56,968 nucleotides of DNA from Oscillospiraceae bacterium (GTDB lineage Bacteria; Bacillota; Clostridia; Oscillospirales; Ruminococcaceae), in assembly GCA_009786985.1 (NCBI GenBank), contig WRGW01000111.1:1-56968 (forward strand). Reading direction: 5' to 3'. Position 1 is the stretch's first letter. Each line of letters opens with the position of its first letter. The notes under the pieces are model-generated. The model was not told where the DNA came from, searched no databases, and saw only the letters and a list, made by a program, of their open reading frames with translations. Positions 15,846 through 25,340 of this stretch are shown piece by piece. The position numbers and the translations under genes were made by a program.

Positions 15846-16048
15846 AATGTTCGGTCAAGGCGATTTTTCTGCGAATAACCGTTGTTATTTAAGGAAAAAT
15901 CAACGATGTGTGGCGAAAAACAGACCGCAAATATTTGATAGTTTTTAGGTTAATCGACTATAACACCGCAGGGCAAGCTCTGTACCCCTCAATCAAAGCT
16001 CGTGAAAACCACCCCTAAAGGAAGGGGCGAGGTATTACACCAGAACTT
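15846..16048. repeat. Cloverleaf repeat, family A, copy 2, with an embedded family C hairpin
   Basis: Starts AATGTTCGGT and ends ATTACACCAGAACTTT like the other copies; arm 1 is GCAGGGCAAGCTCTG and arm 3 is changed to ACCCCT/AGGGGC, still paired. Within it, 15862-15933 is a family C unit: GATTTTTC pairs with GAAAAATC and AATAAC pairs with GTTATT inside. The motif GGTTAATCGACTATA (15948-15962) is the half-site found beside purL and secA. Together these fill the 305-base purN-U32 gap; a piece of family B (GTTGCGGAGTA) sits at 15781. Confidence 0.75.
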
Positions 16049-16073
16049 TCAATAAATTTTCGGAGGTTGCTCT

Positions 16074-17348
16074 GTGGCACTAGAATTATTATCACCCGCT
16101 AGGGATTTAGAATCGGTCAAAGCGGCAATGCTTTTTGGGTCAGACGCAGTCTATGTCGGTGGTAATGAGTTTGGACTTAGAGCAAACGCTGGGTTTAGTA
16201 TGAACAATCTTTCTAAAGCTGTAGAACTCGTTCATTCGTACAACAAACGCATTTATCTGACTTGTAATATCGTCGCGAATAACGCCGATATAGATGCGTT
16301 TGTAAACTTTGTACAAGAAGTTGAAAAAATTGGGATAGATGCGATTATAATCAGCGATTTAGGGTTGTTCAGCGTAGCAAAGCTATACGCACCAAACCTT
16401 CCGATTCATATTTCTACACAAGCTGGTGTGATGAATTATGCCACTGCAAACGCACTCTACCATGCAGGTGCAAAAAGAGTCATCCTCGCGCGCGAACTAT
16501 CGATTACAGAAATCAAACAAATCCGCTTGAAAACTCCACCTGAATTAGAACTCGAAGCGTTTGTTCACGGAGCGTTGTGTATGGGGTTTTCGGGGCGATG
16601 CCTGATTTCGAGCTATCTCACCAATCGAGATGCGAATAGTGGCAAATGCGCTCAACCTTGTCGCTGGAGCTATAAAGTTAGCCTTACTGAATCAGAACGC
16701 CCTGAAGAAAAATTTGACGTTTTGCAAGACGGTTGTAACGGCACATATTTCTTTAACTCGAAAGACCTTTGTATGCTATCGCATATTGATAAATTAGCCG
16801 AAGCCGGAATCCACTCATTCAAAATCGAAGGGCGCGCTAAGACGGCGTATTACACTGGAGTCGTAACCAACGCATATAGAGCGGCAATCGATGCTTATAC
16901 AAACGGCAAACCTATACCAGACTGGGTGCTAAGAGAAGTTCATTGTGTTAGCCACCGCCAGTATAGCACTGGATTTTATTTCTCTGGTGAATGTTCTAGT
17001 GAGAGTATAGAAAAGTGTACAAAAAACCTCCAAAATTATGAAAACTCTGGATACGTTCGTGAGTGTGATTTTGTTGCAGTTGTAGATGACTATTGCGATA
17101 AATCTAAAACATACGTAATCATCCAACGCAATTATTTTACAGTAGATGACATACTCGAAATAGTTGCACCAAAATCATCACCAGTACAGATTTTCATAAA
17201 AGAATTGCGTAATTCTAAGGGTGAAATTGTTACTATAGCCAATCATGCGACGGAAAAGATGCAACTTTGTATTCAGGGTGAAGACAGATTTGCTGAAGGC
17301 TCGTTTATTCGACGTGTGAAAAAGGCTAATAGTGAGGGGGGAGTTTAA
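16074..17348 (+). CDS. U32-family peptidase / tRNA or rRNA hydroxylation-type protein
   Basis: A 424-residue member of family U32. N-terminal LELLSPARDLESVKAAMLFGSDAVYVGG is diagnostic, followed by FVHGALCMGFSGRCLISSYLTNRDANSGKCAQPCRW-type cysteines (about 165-200) that are thought to hold an Fe-S cluster, and by FNSKDLCML...IEGRAKTAYY. Relatives include collagenase-like YrrN/YrrO and the prephenate-dependent TrhP/RlhA hydroxylation proteins; a tRNA-uridine role is more likely than proteolysis but is inference. Start is GTG 16074, supported by CGGAGG eight bases upstream. It overlaps or touches whiA. Confidence 0.85.
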   Translation: MALELLSPARDLESVKAAMLFGSDAVYVGGNEFGLRANAGFSMNNLSKAVELVHSYNKRIYLTCNIVANNADIDAFVNFVQEVEKIGIDAIIISDLGLFSVAKLYAPNLPIHISTQAGVMNYATANALYHAGAKRVILARELSITEIKQIRLKTPPELELEAFVHGALCMGFSGRCLISSYLTNRDANSGKCAQPCRWSYKVSLTESERPEEKFDVLQDGCNGTYFFNSKDLCMLSHIDKLAEAGIHSFKIEGRAKTAYYTGVVTNAYRAAIDAYTNGKPIPDWVLREVHCVSHRQYSTGFYFSGECSSESIEKCTKNLQNYENSGYVRECDFVAVVDDYCDKSKTYVIIQRNYFTVDDILEIVAPKSSPVQIFIKELRNSKGEIVTIANHATEKMQLCIQGEDRFAEGSFIRRVKKANSEGGV

Positions 17349-17349
17349 A

Positions 17350-18123
17350 TTGAACAAAACTATGAAAAAATCTTTTTCAAAAAATCTCAAAACCAAGCTC
17401 AATAAAATAAGAGAACCAGTTAAATCACACCAAAAAGTTTTGGAATATAGCATAGCGTATGGGAGCGATAATGTAGGTGGTGCCAAAAGCCTGATTCATG
17501 ACAAAATCCTCTCTAACGATGAATATTCGAGGATTTTTCTAAGAGGTGTATTTTTATCGTGCGGAAGTATAAGTGACCCTAAAAAAGACTACCACTTAGA
17601 ATTATTGCTACCTAATGAAGAAAAGTGCCTTGAATTATTCAATTTTGTTAATGATAGAGGGTTATCCCTAAAAAAGTCAGAACGTAAAGGGAGAGGTAAA
17701 AATTCACACAAAACTGTAGCTTTTCTATATTGTAAAACACATGAACAGATTTCTGATTTTTTGGGGTATATAGGTGCAATAAAAGAATCGTTTGATTATA
17801 TCAATATCACGATTAATAAAGAAATACGCAACAATGTAAATCGTGCTGTTAATTGCGAAACCGCAAACATTGACAAGACCACTCGCGCTGCTGAAAAACA
17901 TATTCAAGAAATTCGTTATATTTTAGAACTCGAGGAAAAATTACAAAAACGAATCTTGTCTGAACAGCTTAGAGAGGTTGCAAAAATCCGAATTGAAAAT
18001 GCAGAAATGTCTCTTTTAGAAATCGGCGAATCGCTAAAAACACCTTTAAGCAAAAGTGGTGTAAATCATAGACTAAAGCGAATTAGCGAAATTGCTAATC
18101 GGCATAGAGAAGATGAGAATTAA
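17350..18123 (+). CDS. whiA: Sporulation/cell-division regulator WhiA
   Basis: Residues about 55-80 (RIFLRGVFLSCGSISDPKKDYHLEL) are the LAGLIDADG-derived core, and the C-terminal helix-turn-helix reads ISEIANRHRE after SLLEIGESLKTPLSKSGVNHRL, which is diagnostic. NRAVNCETANIDKTTRAA is also conserved. WhiA binds DNA and influences division and, in other lineages, sporulation. It is about 40 residues shorter than usual at the N-terminus. The start is uncertain: TTG 17350 has GGGGGGAG six bases upstream, ATG 17362 best fits the family (MKKSFSK) but its site is 18 bases away, and the track uses GTG 17332. Its stop shares the bases TTAA with the converging MBOAT gene. Confidence 0.88.
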   Translation: MNKTMKKSFSKNLKTKLNKIREPVKSHQKVLEYSIAYGSDNVGGAKSLIHDKILSNDEYSRIFLRGVFLSCGSISDPKKDYHLELLLPNEEKCLELFNFVNDRGLSLKKSERKGRGKNSHKTVAFLYCKTHEQISDFLGYIGAIKESFDYINITINKEIRNNVNRAVNCETANIDKTTRAAEKHIQEIRYILELEEKLQKRILSEQLREVAKIRIENAEMSLLEIGESLKTPLSKSGVNHRLKRISEIANRHREDEN

Positions 18124-19778
18124 AATTGTGTATAAATGAATTGTTGAGCGTCATATCCAAAACCATATACGCCAAAGATGATTACTCCGAATAGCAGAAC
18201 GCCGTATACCGTAAATCTAAACGGCATTGGTTTGAGTGCAAGCCATTCACGAACACTACCATCATTTAATAATTTGATTTTGATGTATGCCGATATAAAC
18301 AAAACTAAAAGTGCCGCACCAATTACAATATAATCTTCCATCTGTAATCCGAGGGTGCTTACTCCGTAAGTGGTAAATTGCCCCCAGCTGAAATCTGTAA
18401 AAATCGAGAGGTGTAGACCTACAGTCGTTCTTACTGAATACAAATCAAACGAACGAATGAGGTTCATTAACCAGAACGTACGAAAAATTTCAAAACCAGT
18501 ATAGAAACGTGAGGCAACTAAATTCGGGAATTTAGTGTTGAAGCGATTGTATAGAGGTTCAAGTTCGGTGGAAATCACAATTATCACACCATTGATTAAA
18601 CCCCATACGATGAAGTTCCACGAAATGCCGTGCCAAATTCCGGTTGCGAACCACGCAACTAATGTAGCGAGATGTACTGGGATTCGTCGTGCGAGATTGT
18701 TCCCTATTCCCCCAATTCGTTTACGCAAAGCTCCACCGAATTTGAGCATAGGTTTACATACTGAAAACGGGTAAAACAGATAATCACGAAACCATGTCCC
18801 CATAGTAATATGCCATCTCCGCCAGTATTCGGCTATGTTTCGTGCAAAGAAAGGTTTTACAAAGTTTTCTTTCATAGGTATGCCGAGTGCTTGTCCTATG
18901 CCTATTGTTATATCGATTCCGCCAGTAAAGTCGGCGTACAGCACAATCGCATAGAAGAAAAACGCCATCAAAGCATAGATTCCTCGGTATTGTTCGGGAG
19001 ATTGAATGAGGGTGATTAGTGCTATTGCGAGCCTGTCTGCAATTACGAGCTTCTTGAAAACCCCCCACAAAATCCGCTGAATCCCGAATGAAAACTTACG
19101 AAAATCAAAGCAGTTACCTTTGAAAAGTGCGGTTCCACTCTCGTCGAATCTAGTAATCGGACCTTGTAGCAGTACTGGAAAAAACGATACATACAGTGCA
19201 AATTTTAAAAAATCTCTGATTGCATTAAACTGTCGTCCATGTAGAACATCTCGTTTGGCTTGATTAGTTTTTGGTTCTTCATAGTCTGGATTAAGACCTT
19301 CAGTGAGTTTAAATTTTCCACGGTGTAAATCGATTAAAAAGCTCACGCTCCTAAAGATATAAAACGAAATCCCCAAAATAGCAAATGGGCTGACTTTTAC
19401 AAAAGTAAGCATTCCGAAATTGAGCAAAAGGCAAATCACAAGCACCCAAAGTCGCTTGTTTTTATTAACTTTTTTGTAGGCTTTGAGTGCATCTTTTGGG
19501 AGGCGTTCTGGAGAGTCTTCTGGTTTAGCTTTGTTTGCCGATATAAACTCAAACTGTCGGCGATTGAGCCAGTCAATCAGCAACGCACCAATAAAAGTTG
19601 TAACAATCGTAATTCCTAGATAAATCAGATTTCCTACACCAGTCAAGTAGTAGAAAAACACACTCGCAATTAGAAGCAACTTCCATTGCAGTGTTTTTTT
19701 AAATCGTTTAGGAATCAAGTAATAAGCGATGAACAAAATCGCTAAAAATATAAGAAATTCAACTGTTGTGAATAGCAT
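18120..19778 (-). CDS. MBOAT-family O-acyltransferase (DltB/AlgI-like)
   Basis: A 552-residue multi-pass membrane acyltransferase. It shows FSFGIQRILWGVFKKLVIADRLA, FTGGIDITIGIGQALGIPM, then FVKPFFARNIAEYWRRWHIT with the Trp-His pair, and the catalytic His in ATGIWHGISWNFIVWGL. Such proteins move an acyl or D-aminoacyl group from a carrier protein through the membrane onto a wall polymer. At 552 residues it is longer than DltB (about 400), with a Lys-rich loop (residues 70-110) and an extra C-terminal part. It is the last gene of the racemase/ligase/carrier cassette, eight bases after the carrier gene. No DltD follows. Confidence 0.85.
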   Translation of the reverse strand: MLFTTVEFLIFLAILFIAYYLIPKRFKKTLQWKLLLIASVFFYYLTGVGNLIYLGITIVTTFIGALLIDWLNRRQFEFISANKAKPEDSPERLPKDALKAYKKVNKNKRLWVLVICLLLNFGMLTFVKVSPFAILGISFYIFRSVSFLIDLHRGKFKLTEGLNPDYEEPKTNQAKRDVLHGRQFNAIRDFLKFALYVSFFPVLLQGPITRFDESGTALFKGNCFDFRKFSFGIQRILWGVFKKLVIADRLAIALITLIQSPEQYRGIYALMAFFFYAIVLYADFTGGIDITIGIGQALGIPMKENFVKPFFARNIAEYWRRWHITMGTWFRDYLFYPFSVCKPMLKFGGALRKRIGGIGNNLARRIPVHLATLVAWFATGIWHGISWNFIVWGLINGVIIVISTELEPLYNRFNTKFPNLVASRFYTGFEIFRTFWLMNLIRSFDLYSVRTTVGLHLSIFTDFSWGQFTTYGVSTLGLQMEDYIVIGAALLVLFISAYIKIKLLNDGSVREWLALKPMPFRFTVYGVLLFGVIIFGVYGFGYDAQQFIYTQF

Positions 19779-19785
19779 ATTCGAC

Positions 19786-20010
19786 TCAGTCCTCCAGACT
19801 TTGAATCAAAGCGTACATAGCTTCAACGGTGTTGAAATTTTCAGGTACGAGTTTATCGGCTGGCATTTCTATATCGAATTCATTACAGATTTCGCCGATT
19901 GTTGTCATAAAATCGAACGAATCGATTATATTATCATCAATCAAAGCCTTTTCGTTGACAAAATCTACATCAGGGTGTAAGTCGGTTAGTATTTTAAGTA
20001 ACTTTTCCAT
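19786..20010 (-). CDS. Carrier protein (DltC-like)
   Basis: A 74-residue four-helix carrier. The phosphopantetheine serine is Ser31 in IIDSFDFMTTIGEICNEF; the following E-F-D-I-E-M pattern is typical of DltC and peptidyl carrier proteins. It should hold the aminoacyl thioester made by the adjacent ligase and hand it to the MBOAT protein. It begins three bases after the ligase stop. Confidence 0.85.
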   Translation of the reverse strand: MEKLLKILTDLHPDVDFVNEKALIDDNIIDSFDFMTTIGEICNEFDIEMPADKLVPENFNTVEAMYALIQSLED

Positions 20011-20013
20011 TTT

Positions 20014-21561
20014 TCATGAATCTCCGTGATTATATATTTCCATAAGTTTAGTTCGGTCGATTTTTCCATTTGGTGTGAGTGGCATTTGCTCTAATCTAAA
20101 AGTCTTATTAGGTAACATATAGCGTGGAAGTTTTTGTTTGAGGGCTTTTACAGCATCAGCAGGAGTAAACTCTCCAACGTAATACAACAAGATTTTTCCT
20201 TTGATATTGTCGTACAAACAGCAGACTAACGTGATTTCATCACTTTGCGCGAACGTCGCTTCAATTTCAGTCAACTCAATTCTATACCCCATATGTTTGA
20301 TTTGATAATCTTTTCGTGCAATATAAACAAGCTCGCCATATGAGTTATACTCACCCAAATCACCAGTTTTGTAGATTAAGTCAGGGTATACACTGATTTG
20401 TGGATTTTGCACAAAAGAATCCGTCGTTTTTTCAAAATCGTTATAATATCCAAGTGAAAGACAAGAACCACGTATGCAGATTTCACCCGCCACTTCAGAT
20501 ACGTTACTTTCAATTACAGTGCCATCTTTACCGATTAGTAAGATTTCAGTATTCTTAAAAGCTTTACCGATTGGAATTCGTTCATCTTCGGCAAACTTTC
20601 GGTTTACTTCATAAAAACTGCTCATTCCAGTGGCTTCAGTTGGTCCGTATAGATTTATAAATCGTGCATTCGGCAAAGCATCACGCCAGATGTTTAAGTT
20701 TTTGACTGGGAATAATTCACTCCCAAAAGCTACGGTGTGTAGATGTTTTGGTTTTATACACTCAAAAGTCTTAAACCCTGCTACCATCGACAACGCTGAT
20801 GACACCCAGCAAATTGTGTTGATTTTATGCTCATTCAAAAATTCAATTAGTTTTACAGGGAACATAAATTTTTCTTTAGGAATCAGAACTGCAGTTGAAC
20901 CAGTTTTTATTCCAGTATACACTTCTTTCAAACAAGCATCAACATACAAAGGTGCTTGATTTCCGAAAACAGTTGTACTATCTACCTTTAGAAGCTCCGA
21001 TAAATTCTCGATATAGTCAATCACCGAGCGGTGACAAGCAGTCACGCCTTTAGGAATGCCAGATGAACCAGATGTGAAAACCACGTACAGTGGGTCTAAG
21101 TCAATGCTATGATTAATTGCCGCTTCAATTGCCTTTTCACTCTCTGAGGTTAGTTCGGTCTGCGAAACTTCATCATAAAGCCAAATTTCAGTCATAGAGT
21201 TTGTATCTGTGCTGACTTGTTCTACTACGCTCACGGTAGAATCGTCACAAATTATAATTGCGGGTTTTAGCGTTTGTAGAATCTGTTCAATTCGCACGAG
21301 TGGCATTTCACGGTCAAGAGTTATGTAGTAGTTCCCCGAGTATACTGCCGAAAAGTTAGCAGCAATCGCATTGGGTGACTTTTCCATAAAGATTGCAATA
21401 GGTTTCATAAAAAAACCAGACTCACAAATTTTTACTGCGATTCTGTGTGAAATATTTCGTAATTCGGCGAAAGTGAGTTTGTTCACGCCATCAGTGAATG
21501 CGATTTTATCTGGATATTTTTTTGCAGTAGCGTCAAGATATTTTGTTATGTTGGTGAGCAT
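20014..21561 (-). CDS. DltA-like amino acid adenylation ligase
   Basis: A 515-residue adenylation enzyme. Core motifs are FTSGSSGIPKG (162-172), NLYGPTEATG (303-312), YKTGDLGE, ARKDYQIKHMGYRIELTEIE and the C-terminal PLTPNGKIDR lysine motif. Asp208 (YVDACL) keeps the amino-group contact. DltA normally has LFCGEELPVK, where the cysteine helps select D-alanine; here the same place reads VAFGSELFPVK (Phe279). The substrate may therefore not be D-alanine. The gene starts inside the racemase gene (16-base overlap), which suggests that the racemase makes its D-amino acid. Confidence 0.85.
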   Translation of the reverse strand: MLTNITKYLDATAKKYPDKIAFTDGVNKLTFAELRNISHRIAVKICESGFFMKPIAIFMEKSPNAIAANFSAVYSGNYYITLDREMPLVRIEQILQTLKPAIIICDDSTVSVVEQVSTDTNSMTEIWLYDEVSQTELTSESEKAIEAAINHSIDLDPLYVVFTSGSSGIPKGVTACHRSVIDYIENLSELLKVDSTTVFGNQAPLYVDACLKEVYTGIKTGSTAVLIPKEKFMFPVKLIEFLNEHKINTICWVSSALSMVAGFKTFECIKPKHLHTVAFGSELFPVKNLNIWRDALPNARFINLYGPTEATGMSSFYEVNRKFAEDERIPIGKAFKNTEILLIGKDGTVIESNVSEVAGEICIRGSCLSLGYYNDFEKTTDSFVQNPQISVYPDLIYKTGDLGEYNSYGELVYIARKDYQIKHMGYRIELTEIEATFAQSDEITLVCCLYDNIKGKILLYYVGEFTPADAVKALKQKLPRYMLPNKTFRLEQMPLTPNGKIDRTKLMEIYNHGDS

Positions 21562-22241
21562 AATGACACAGCCTTTCTCGCTAAAACCTCCATACAGTCA
21601 ATATGGTTAGGGAGGTTTTTTGCAATTAACGTTGAAATTAGTGAAAGTTCGGTGCAAGCTAATAATGATACATCAGCTTGTCCCGAAAAGTTGAGTTGTT
21701 TTTTTAGATTTTCAGGTTCAGGTCTTTTCCCAGATTTAAGACTATAAATCACATCCATAACCTTCATACTTTCTGAAGGTGTGGGTAGTACTGGTTGAAT
21801 ACCTGCGTTTTCGAGGGTTTTCTGCAAAATTCCGCTAGTAATCGTGCCGTCAGTAGCAATAATTCTTGCACTTTGCACCTCCATTGTTCGGAGATGCAAA
21901 ACCGTTTCATCAAGTATATTAAGCATTACGGCGTTGCTTGCATTTTGAATTTGCTCGGCGAAATAATGCCCAGTTATACACGGCATAACGATATAATCTA
22001 CATCGAGTGTGTTTAGTTTTTCAACGATTTCTAAAATCGCAGGCAGAGGGCTTTCATCGCTTTTACCAGTGATAAAAGCAGTTCTATCTGGTATAGATGA
22101 GCTACTGAAAATTATAATGTCTATATGTTCTTGGTCAGATGTGGCGTTTGTATAATTAGTGAGCATCTCATAAAATCGAACAGTCGCCATAGGACCTAAT
22201 CCGCCAATTATTCCGAGTTTTTTCTTTTTAAGATTTGACAT
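21546..22241 (-). CDS. Aspartate/glutamate racemase-family protein
   Basis: A 231-residue cofactor-free racemase. It opens KKLGIIGGLGPMATVRFYE. The two catalytic cysteines are Cys88 in VMPCITGHYF and Cys196 in LLACTELSL. The usual MPCNTAH has Asn after the Cys; here it is Ile, a change next to the active site. It is first in the cassette and probably supplies a D-amino acid (Asp or Glu by family) to the ligase. The promoter's -10 box ends six bases before the ATG. Confidence 0.85.
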   Translation of the reverse strand: MSNLKKKKLGIIGGLGPMATVRFYEMLTNYTNATSDQEHIDIIIFSSSSIPDRTAFITGKSDESPLPAILEIVEKLNTLDVDYIVMPCITGHYFAEQIQNASNAVMLNILDETVLHLRTMEVQSARIIATDGTITSGILQKTLENAGIQPVLPTPSESMKVMDVIYSLKSGKRPEPENLKKQLNFSGQADVSLLACTELSLISTLIAKNLPNHIDCMEVLARKAVSLCSPT

Positions 22242-22247
22242 TTATAT

Positions 22248-22276
22248 AGTATAACATAAATTTTGAATATTGTCAA
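22248..22276 (-). promoter_or_regulatory. Promoter of the racemase/DltA-like cassette
   Basis: Minus-strand TTGACA, 17 bases, TATACT. The -10 box is only six bases from the racemase ATG, so the transcript should start at or next to the A of the start codon. Confidence 0.8.
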
Positions 22277-22340
22277 GGCAAATGAATGCGACAAATCATC
22301 TATAATTCTACCATAAATTTCAGATAAAATCAATAATCTA

Positions 22341-22369
22341 TTGACAAAAGCTCAAAAATAGTGTATTAT
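22341..22369 (+). promoter_or_regulatory. secA promoter
   Basis: TTGACA, 17 bases, TATTAT. The leader of about 90 bases contains TATAGTCGCTTAACC, a half-site shared with the purL flanks and the purN-U32 gap. Confidence 0.75.
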
Positions 22370-22464
22370 AAATAGTGGTGTGCCAATGAATCACCAAAAA
22401 GCTGGCATTATAGTCGCTTAACCTACTAAAAATTATAAAAAAGAAAGCGGTGTTGAATCATACA

Positions 22465-25227
22465 ATGAAACTTTTCAAAAGCTATTCAGAAAAAGAATTA
22501 AAGCGGATTGAACCGCTCAAACAAAAAACTTTAGATTTAGAATCACGCTATCAAGGTATGGACGATAAGACTCTAAAGGAACAAACGTCAGTCTTAAGAA
22601 GCCGACTCGAAAGTGGCGAAACTTTACAAGATGTTTTGCCAGATGCTTTTGCGGTCATGCGCGAGGCTATGTGGCGTGTAATTTCGATTAAACCATACCC
22701 AGTTCAAATTATCGGCGGAATAGTCTTGCACCAAGGAAGAATCTCTGAAATGAAAACGGGTGAGGGTAAAACTTTTGTAGCAGCACTCCCTGCTTATCTA
22801 AACGCACTTACTGGTAAAGGCGTTCATGTTGTTACGGTTAATGATTATCTTGCCAAATACGGTTCTGAACTAATTGGGCGTGTTTTTAGATTTCTCGGAA
22901 TGACTGTGGGTCTGATTTCTCAAGGCGAAGGTAAAGGCAGAAAACGCGAACACTATGAGTGCGATATTACGTATGGTACAAATAATGAATTCGGGTTTGA
23001 TTATTTGCGTGATAATATGTGTGTTCGTAAAGAAGACAAAGTTCAACGTCCTCATCATTACGCAATTGTCGATGAGGTTGACTCAATTTTGATTGATGAA
23101 GCGAGAACACCTCTTATCATATCAGGGCATGGAGATAAGTCTACCGATTTGTATGAACGCGCTAACAGGCTTGCACGTTCTTTCAAAGCGGCAAAAGTAG
23201 TTGAGCTTGATTCAAAAGAAGACCACGACCATATTGAGGGCGATTATATAGTAGACGAAAAAGCAAAATCTGCTACTCTTTTACCATCTGGTGTGAAAAA
23301 AGCCGAGGCTTTCTTTGGGCTTAATGATGACAATAACTTGATGGAAGTCGAAAATCTGTCAACTTTACATCACGTTAATCAAGCTATTAAAGCGTATGGT
23401 ATCATGAAGCGTGATGTTGATTATGTCGTAAAAGATGGCGAAATTATTATAGTAGACGTATTTACTGGTAGGCTTATGATTGGGCGAAGATTCAACGAGG
23501 GTTTGCATCAAGCGATTGAAGCCAAAGAAGGCGTAAAAATCAAGAACGAGTCTAAAACACTGGCAACTATTACTTTTCAAAATTATTTCCGCTTATACGA
23601 AAAACTATCTGGAATGACTGGTACCGCTATGACCGAAGAAGAAGAATTTCGTGGCATTTATGGGCTTGATGTCGTAGAAATTCCGACGAACAAACCAGCA
23701 GTTAGGAAAGACCACAATGACCAGATTTATAAGACTGAAAACGGCAAGTATGGAGCGACTGTATTAAAAGTAGAAGAATGTCATAAAAAAGGGCAACCGA
23801 TTCTTGTTGGTACAACGTCAATTGAAAAGTCAGAACTTATATCAAAGCTACTCAAGAAAAAAGGAATTAAGCACGAAGTATTAAACGCAAAAAATCACGC
23901 ACGTGAGGCTGAAATCGTCGCACAGGCAGGTAAAAAAGATGCTGTTACTATTGCGACGAATATGGCAGGTCGTGGAACTGACATCATGCTTGGTGGTAAT
24001 GCCGAATATTTAGCACGTGCAGAAATGCGTAAACGCATCAAAAAAGCTGGTACTTTTACTGGCACAGACAACGAAGAAGACTTAATCGAACAAGTTATCT
24101 ATGAAGCGACTGGATTTGCCGAAACAGATAATCAAGATGTTCTCAAAGCACGTGAGGATTTTAAGGAGCTGTTTGCAAAGTACAAAAAAGAAATCGAACC
24201 TGAGGCAGATGAAGTCCTTAACTCGGGCGGGTTATTCATTCTCGGAACTGAGAGACACGAATCACGTCGCATAGATAATCAACTTAGAGGGCGTGCAGGC
24301 CGTCAAGGCGACTCTGGGGAAAGCCAGTTCTTCCTCTCTCTTGAGGACGATTTAATGCGATTATTCGGTGGTGAGCGAATTTCTGGTGTGATGAATACTT
24401 TAGGTGTTGATGAAGATGTTCCAATTGAGAACAGAATCCTTTCACGCACAATCGAAAATGCACAGAGAAAGGTTGAAGCACGAAACTTTTCTTCGCGCAA
24501 ACAAGTTCTTGAATTTGATGACGTTATGTCGCAAATGAGAACTACTATTTACGCACAACGCGGAAAAGTTCTTGACGATGAGGATATTGGTGCAAAAATC
24601 ACCGAAATGCTTGAAGAAACGGTCACAGAAACAGTAAACACTTTCTGTCAAGGTGACGCTCCAGACGACTGGAATCTTACTGGATTGCGTGAGCATTTCA
24701 GAGGATTTGGACTTACTACTGATGGCGATTTTATGTATCCAAAAGAAGAAATGGACGAAATTAACCGTAATGAAATTGAAAAAGAGCTTATGGAGCGTTC
24801 TCATAAAAGATATACTGAACAAGAAGAGCTTTTCACCAGCGAAATTATGCGGAAGATGGAACGCGATATTCTTCTAAAATGCGTTGACACTCGCTGGATG
24901 GAGCATATTGACGCTATGTCCGACCTAAAACAAGGCATATATATGCGAACTATGGGAACTGGTAAACAACCGATTGTTGAATACCGCCATGAAGGTTTCT
25001 CTATGTATGATGAGATGATTGCGTCAATCCGTGAAGATACAGTGAGAATGATTTTAACCGTTCGCAAACAAACTGAACGGGAACAAGTTATGAAAGCACT
25101 CGATGGTGCGATTGCTAAGGCTTTAACTGTCAAGAAAAAACAAAGTGAAAAAATAGGAGCGAATGAGCCTTGTCACTGTGGAAGTGGCAAGAAGTTCAAA
25201 AAATGCTGCGGAATAGCAAGTGAATAG
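22465..25227 (+). CDS. secA: Preprotein translocase ATPase SecA
   Basis: A 920-residue motor that drives exported proteins through SecYEG. It has Walker A MKTGEGKT (96-103), the DEAD-type IVDEVDSILIDEARTPLIISG, the preprotein cross-linking region, TNMAGRGTDIMLGG, LRGRAGRQGDSG and the zinc-binding tail EPCHCGSGKKFKKCCG that contacts SecB or ribosomes. Start ATG 22465 fits the family (MKLFKSYSEKELKR); the track's GTG 22450 has a poorer context. A long hairpin follows the gene. Confidence 0.95.
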   Translation: MKLFKSYSEKELKRIEPLKQKTLDLESRYQGMDDKTLKEQTSVLRSRLESGETLQDVLPDAFAVMREAMWRVISIKPYPVQIIGGIVLHQGRISEMKTGEGKTFVAALPAYLNALTGKGVHVVTVNDYLAKYGSELIGRVFRFLGMTVGLISQGEGKGRKREHYECDITYGTNNEFGFDYLRDNMCVRKEDKVQRPHHYAIVDEVDSILIDEARTPLIISGHGDKSTDLYERANRLARSFKAAKVVELDSKEDHDHIEGDYIVDEKAKSATLLPSGVKKAEAFFGLNDDNNLMEVENLSTLHHVNQAIKAYGIMKRDVDYVVKDGEIIIVDVFTGRLMIGRRFNEGLHQAIEAKEGVKIKNESKTLATITFQNYFRLYEKLSGMTGTAMTEEEEFRGIYGLDVVEIPTNKPAVRKDHNDQIYKTENGKYGATVLKVEECHKKGQPILVGTTSIEKSELISKLLKKKGIKHEVLNAKNHAREAEIVAQAGKKDAVTIATNMAGRGTDIMLGGNAEYLARAEMRKRIKKAGTFTGTDNEEDLIEQVIYEATGFAETDNQDVLKAREDFKELFAKYKKEIEPEADEVLNSGGLFILGTERHESRRIDNQLRGRAGRQGDSGESQFFLSLEDDLMRLFGGERISGVMNTLGVDEDVPIENRILSRTIENAQRKVEARNFSSRKQVLEFDDVMSQMRTTIYAQRGKVLDDEDIGAKITEMLEETVTETVNTFCQGDAPDDWNLTGLREHFRGFGLTTDGDFMYPKEEMDEINRNEIEKELMERSHKRYTEQEELFTSEIMRKMERDILLKCVDTRWMEHIDAMSDLKQGIYMRTMGTGKQPIVEYRHEGFSMYDEMIASIREDTVRMILTVRKQTEREQVMKALDGAIAKALTVKKKQSEKIGANEPCHCGSGKKFKKCCGIASE

Positions 25228-25240
25228 CTTTCCCACGATA

Positions 25241-25315
25241 ATGTCCGTAAGCGAAGCAAAAGTTCTCGAAGAGCGGGCTTTGCCCGCTTGACAGACCAGC
25301 TCCGCTTACGGACAT
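25241..25315. repeat. 75-bp inverted-repeat element
   Basis: ATGTCCGTAAGCG and CGCTTACGGACAT are perfect 13-base terminal inverted repeats. Between them GCGGGC-TTT-GCCCGC forms a hairpin, and the stretch CTCGAAGAGC...CTTGACAGAC is the same module as in cloverleaf copy 1 near 13950. Confidence 0.85.
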
Positions 25316-25340
25316 CTTGTTTGGTTTAACTTTAACGTCA

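Noticed and set aside
24442-24822. 126-residue antisense ORF inside secA
   Set aside because: Shadow frame; low-complexity Phe/Ser-rich translation typical of antisense reading of helical coding sequence.
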